43,972 bases of DNA from Chitinophaga pinensis (GTDB lineage: Bacteria > Bacteroidota > Bacteroidia > NS11-12g > UBA9320). This document shows, piece after piece, positions 41,461 through 43,972 of this stretch. The stretch lies in assembly GCA_945897885.1 (NCBI GenBank), contig CAMDGU010000023.1, positions 1-43,972 of the forward strand, written 5' to 3'. Under the pieces are notes generated by a model that did not search any database, had not been told where the DNA came from, and saw only the letters and a list, made by a program, of their open reading frames with translations. The translations under genes and the position numbers were made by a program. The stretch's first letter is position 1. Each line of letters opens with the position of its first letter.

Positions 41461-41829
41461 ATGAACAAACCTACGGTAGTTTTGGGCGCTAATGCCAATC
41501 CTGAAAAATATGCTTACAAAGCAGTGGAATTTCTGCAGTCCATTAATCAGCCAATTTTTCCTGTAGGCATAAGACCGGGGGAGGTAAAAGGTTTGCCAAT
41601 TATGCAAGATTTTTCTCATTTGCAAAATGAATCCATAGATACTGTTACTCTTTATCTAAATCCTACAAATCAAACCCATTGGTATAATCAAATTTTACAT
41701 TTAAATCCTAAACGAGTTATCTTTAATCCTGGAACTGAAAATCCTGAATTTGAAGAAATGCTTGAAGAAAAAGGAATTAAAGTAGAGGAGGCTTGTACCT
41801 TAGTGATGGTGAGAACTGGAGTTTACTAA
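41461..41829 (+). CDS. CoA-binding domain protein (YccU-like)
   Basis: This 122-residue Rossmann-fold protein of the CoA_binding_2 family starts TVVLGANANPEKYAYKAVEF and ends CTLVMVRTGVY, as usual for the family, with PVGIRPGEVKG and the strand/loop VIFNPGTENPE between. Members bind CoA in vitro; a physiological role is not established. It begins at the base after the purB stop, so the two are co-translated. It ends six bases from a convergent gene. Confidence 0.9.
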   Translation: MNKPTVVLGANANPEKYAYKAVEFLQSINQPIFPVGIRPGEVKGLPIMQDFSHLQNESIDTVTLYLNPTNQTHWYNQILHLNPKRVIFNPGTENPEFEEMLEEKGIKVEEACTLVMVRTGVY

Positions 41830-41835
41830 ATTATC

Positions 41836-42981
41836 TTAAACTTTCCTGCCAAACTTATAAAATAATGAAAGGGTTGGGATAAAGAATTGATTAGTAGAAT
41901 TCTGCTCAATATTCCAGACTTCTGCAGGTTTTCCATTCAAATATTTTATTGTTTTACTATTAATAAAATAAGCCAAACCGAATTGAATACTTTGAACATC
42001 TCTCTTTTTGTTAATAAAGCGAAACCCTAAAGCCCCCATAGCAATATTTGAACTTTTATCATAATTAAAGGTATTAGTTTTCCAAACATTATTTTGGTCA
42101 TAATAACTTTCATAACTTTTACCAGTTGAAGTGCCCATTGAAAAATAATTCTCAGAAACTATATACATAAACGGTGATAATCTTGCCATTGCCGATAGAT
42201 TGATAACCGGTTGGCTAAGTTTTGTATCTAAGTCAGCTCCAGATGAAGTCAAATAAGCCAACCCAAGGGATACATTCGAATTTGAACTGCCATAGGTATA
42301 AACTCCATAGGCTAAATTCATGGTAAACTGTGTACCCCATGTTCCTAAGACTAACATATCACCTACTGAAACTCTGCTCTTTTCACCAACTTTAAAACTT
42401 AATTTTGGTGTAATATAAAATGGTATGGCAGCTATTGTAGAACCCATACCTAATGAGAAATTATCTGTAATTCCGTACTGGAAATCATAGGCTAAAAAAT
42501 AATTAGTTGCACCATATAATTCACCTTTCTTTAGATTATAAGCTGATGGCGCAAAAAAGTAACGAGAAGCATGTTCATTTTCTTTAATTACTGTATCAGT
42601 TTGTGCAACTGAGCTTTTATACCTTTCAGGGTTTTGAAGGATATCATTGGTTAAAAACGAAATGGCACCTGCATAGGCTTGGGGATTATCTTTTTGGCTT
42701 AGTTTTCCTACCAATGCCGAACCGCGGCTAAACTCATAACAATCCTTGATTTCTAAATAAATCTGACTATCTCTTAATCGAATGGCGGCAAACAGATAAT
42801 CACATTTTCTGTTTAAGTCAATTTGTGAAGCATACTCTAAACCATAAGCTTTTAAATTAGATGCAAGCTGGGTTTCCGACTCGGTATTAAGTATATCCTG
42901 ATCATACAAGTAGGTTATTTTTGATTGAGAAAATGCTGAAAGGTTTAAGAAAATAGCAATGCAGAGTGTAAACTTTTTCAT
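41836..42981 (-). CDS. Secreted, probable outer-membrane protein, unknown function
   Basis: This 381-residue protein has a signal peptide (MKKFTLCIAIFLNLSAFS). Residues 20 to about 125 form a mixed alpha/beta domain (LNRKCDYLFAAIRLRDSQIY), and from about 140 onward alternating hydrophobic strands such as YGITDNFSLGMGSTIAAIPF, TQFTMNLAYGVYTYG and FGLAYFINSK suggest a beta-barrel of ten or more strands. It ends LSLFYKFGRKV, consistent with an outer-membrane barrel. I do not recognise the family. Its gene is convergent with the CoA-binding protein and 71 bases downstream of the glycosyltransferase. Confidence 0.65.
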   Translation of the reverse strand: MKKFTLCIAIFLNLSAFSQSKITYLYDQDILNTESETQLASNLKAYGLEYASQIDLNRKCDYLFAAIRLRDSQIYLEIKDCYEFSRGSALVGKLSQKDNPQAYAGAISFLTNDILQNPERYKSSVAQTDTVIKENEHASRYFFAPSAYNLKKGELYGATNYFLAYDFQYGITDNFSLGMGSTIAAIPFYITPKLSFKVGEKSRVSVGDMLVLGTWGTQFTMNLAYGVYTYGSSNSNVSLGLAYLTSSGADLDTKLSQPVINLSAMARLSPFMYIVSENYFSMGTSTGKSYESYYDQNNVWKTNTFNYDKSSNIAMGALGFRFINKKRDVQSIQFGLAYFINSKTIKYLNGKPAEVWNIEQNSTNQFFIPTLSLFYKFGRKV

Positions 42982-43052
42982 GATTAAATAATTTAGAGGT
43001 TAACGAAGATTCACTTCAAAATTACATCAAATTAATATACAAAGGGAATTAA

Positions 43053-43972
43053 TTACCATTTTATGCGTTTGGCTACCAATCCGGCAAAGCCCACGGTTAA
43101 ATAGTATGGAACCATTAGAATATCAAACAACCAAAAGAAACCAAATATTTTTGAAATCCTTAGTTTATCCATGCTTTTAAAAATAATAATACTTTGTATT
43201 AACAAGCGCAAAGCATAAATGCCAACGGTATAATACCACACTTTATATCCAAAAACCAGAGTCACTGTGAAGAAAACATAAAAAAGAATATGGCTAACAT
43301 TGAAAAATCCTAACGAACGCTTGTGGGAGCTTTTATAAAATTTCCCTGTAAAAAAGTGGCGTTTTTTCTGGTTCCACCAAGCCCCCCATTTTAGCATAGG
43401 CTGAGATTCGGTAAATGAATCGCGCGAATAAATTATGGCCACATTTGATTTGTGAGCTGTTTCATTTATAAACAAATCATCATCCCCTGCAATAATATGC
43501 ATATGGCTTGCAAACCCTTTTACTTTAAAAAATAAACTTTTACGATAAGCCAAATTCCTACCTACGCCCATATAAGCATTGCCTTTTAAGGCATAAGAAA
43601 AATACTGCATGGCTGCGTAAAAAGTTTCCCAGCGGATAAACAAATTAAGAAAACTGTTTTTTCGCTGATACCTGGAATATCCAAGAACAATTTCTTTATC
43701 ATCCGTCATGCCGGCACTCATTTCACTTATCCAGTTTTCGGTAATTGGCTTGCAATCAGCATCGGTAAATAATAACCATTCGTGAGTAGCAGCTTTAATT
43801 CCTAAGGTAAGGGCTAGTTTTTTGCCTCTTTGGTATTTTTCTTCAACCTTTACATCCACCAACCTCAGCCTTGGTTCCGATTTCATTAACTCTTCAATGT
43901 ATTCACCGGTATCATCCCACGAGCCGTCATTAACTACCAATACTTCAAAATTTGGATAGTTTTGGTTTAAAA
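43053..43972 (-). CDS. Family 2 glycosyltransferase, 5' end cut by window edge
   Basis: The frame runs from the window edge and lacks its N-terminus. The visible 306 residues contain FEVLVVNDGSWDDT, the GT2 nucleotide-sugar site, FTDADCKP (the DxD metal site), and GDDDLFINE, the acceptor/catalytic Asp motif. The QxxRW motif is changed to QKKRH (in WWNQKKRHFF). Two or three membrane helices follow near the C-terminus (about 205-290), as in processive or polyprenol-dependent GT2 enzymes. It transfers a sugar to a surface glycan or lipid; the sugar is unknown. The start lies outside the window. Confidence 0.88.
   Translation of the reverse strand, partial: LNQNYPNFEVLVVNDGSWDDTGEYIEELMKSEPRLRLVDVKVEEKYQRGKKLALTLGIKAATHEWLLFTDADCKPITENWISEMSAGMTDDKEIVLGYSRYQRKNSFLNLFIRWETFYAAMQYFSYALKGNAYMGVGRNLAYRKSLFFKVKGFASHMHIIAGDDDLFINETAHKSNVAIIYSRDSFTESQPMLKWGAWWNQKKRHFFTGKFYKSSHKRSLGFFNVSHILFYVFFTVTLVFGYKVWYYTVGIYALRLLIQSIIIFKSMDKLRISKIFGFFWLFDILMVPYYLTVGFAGLVAKRIKW

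Overview
The window is low-GC chromosomal DNA from a member of the Bacteroidota, probably a free-living gliding or T9SS-secreting lineage. The phylum is supported by several features. Two proteins carry type A T9SS C-terminal sorting domains with YPNP motifs, and one resembles the T9SS protein PorW/SprE. The ATP synthase locus contains atpB, E, F, H, A and G without atpD or atpC, and its subunit a has a secreted His-rich N-terminus. GlmU is the alternative Bacteroidota type. Promoters match the TTTG/TAnnTTTG consensus. Apart from short intergenic repeats, a higBA toxin-antitoxin pair and a possible cassette at the left end, the content is core chromosome.

Layout. 1-1300 is accessory and repeat-rich: an atypical SDR gene lies between oppositely oriented TGTTAGCGGT motifs, one attached to a long-armed hairpin that resembles an integron attC site, followed by dispersed inverted repeats. 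1386-4874 is the translation operon thrS-infC-rpmI-rplT, closed by a strong terminator; infC has no ATG, GTG or TTG start ahead of its N-domain. 4895-8300 (minus) carries a beta-barrel-like protein and the PorW/SprE-like TPR protein. 8357-9948 (plus) carries an M23 peptidase, a bactofilin and AtpZ. A large secreted nuclease (minus) separates these from 13046-18671, an AtpI-like protein followed by atpBEFHAG. 18763-22861 holds an ABC ATPase with altered motifs, a polytopic membrane partner, a T9SS-sorted protein and a DUF1572/DinB-like protein. 22868-24961 (minus) is a LytS/LytTR two-component system with a small secreted protein. 25082-29053 (minus) holds an acyltransferase, dnaG and higBA. 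29189-41829 (plus) holds an M20 amidohydrolase, YraN, ribosomal protein L31, alternative GlmU, TpiA, PrmA, a 1463-residue secreted protein of unknown function, an aminotransferase, PurB and a CoA-binding protein. 41836-43972 (minus) holds a secreted protein and a glycosyltransferase cut by the window edge.

The most interesting signals are these: the attC-like hairpin and cassette at the left end; the noncanonical infC start overlapping the thrS stop; a terminator-like hairpin between atpE and atpF that could set c-subunit excess; a structured leader before rpmE; the ABC ATPase with Gln in place of the switch His and its unrecognised membrane partner; the 1463-residue protein translationally coupled to prmA; and a palindromic operator inside the higBA promoter. 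No wholly new multi-gene system can be asserted from sequence alone.
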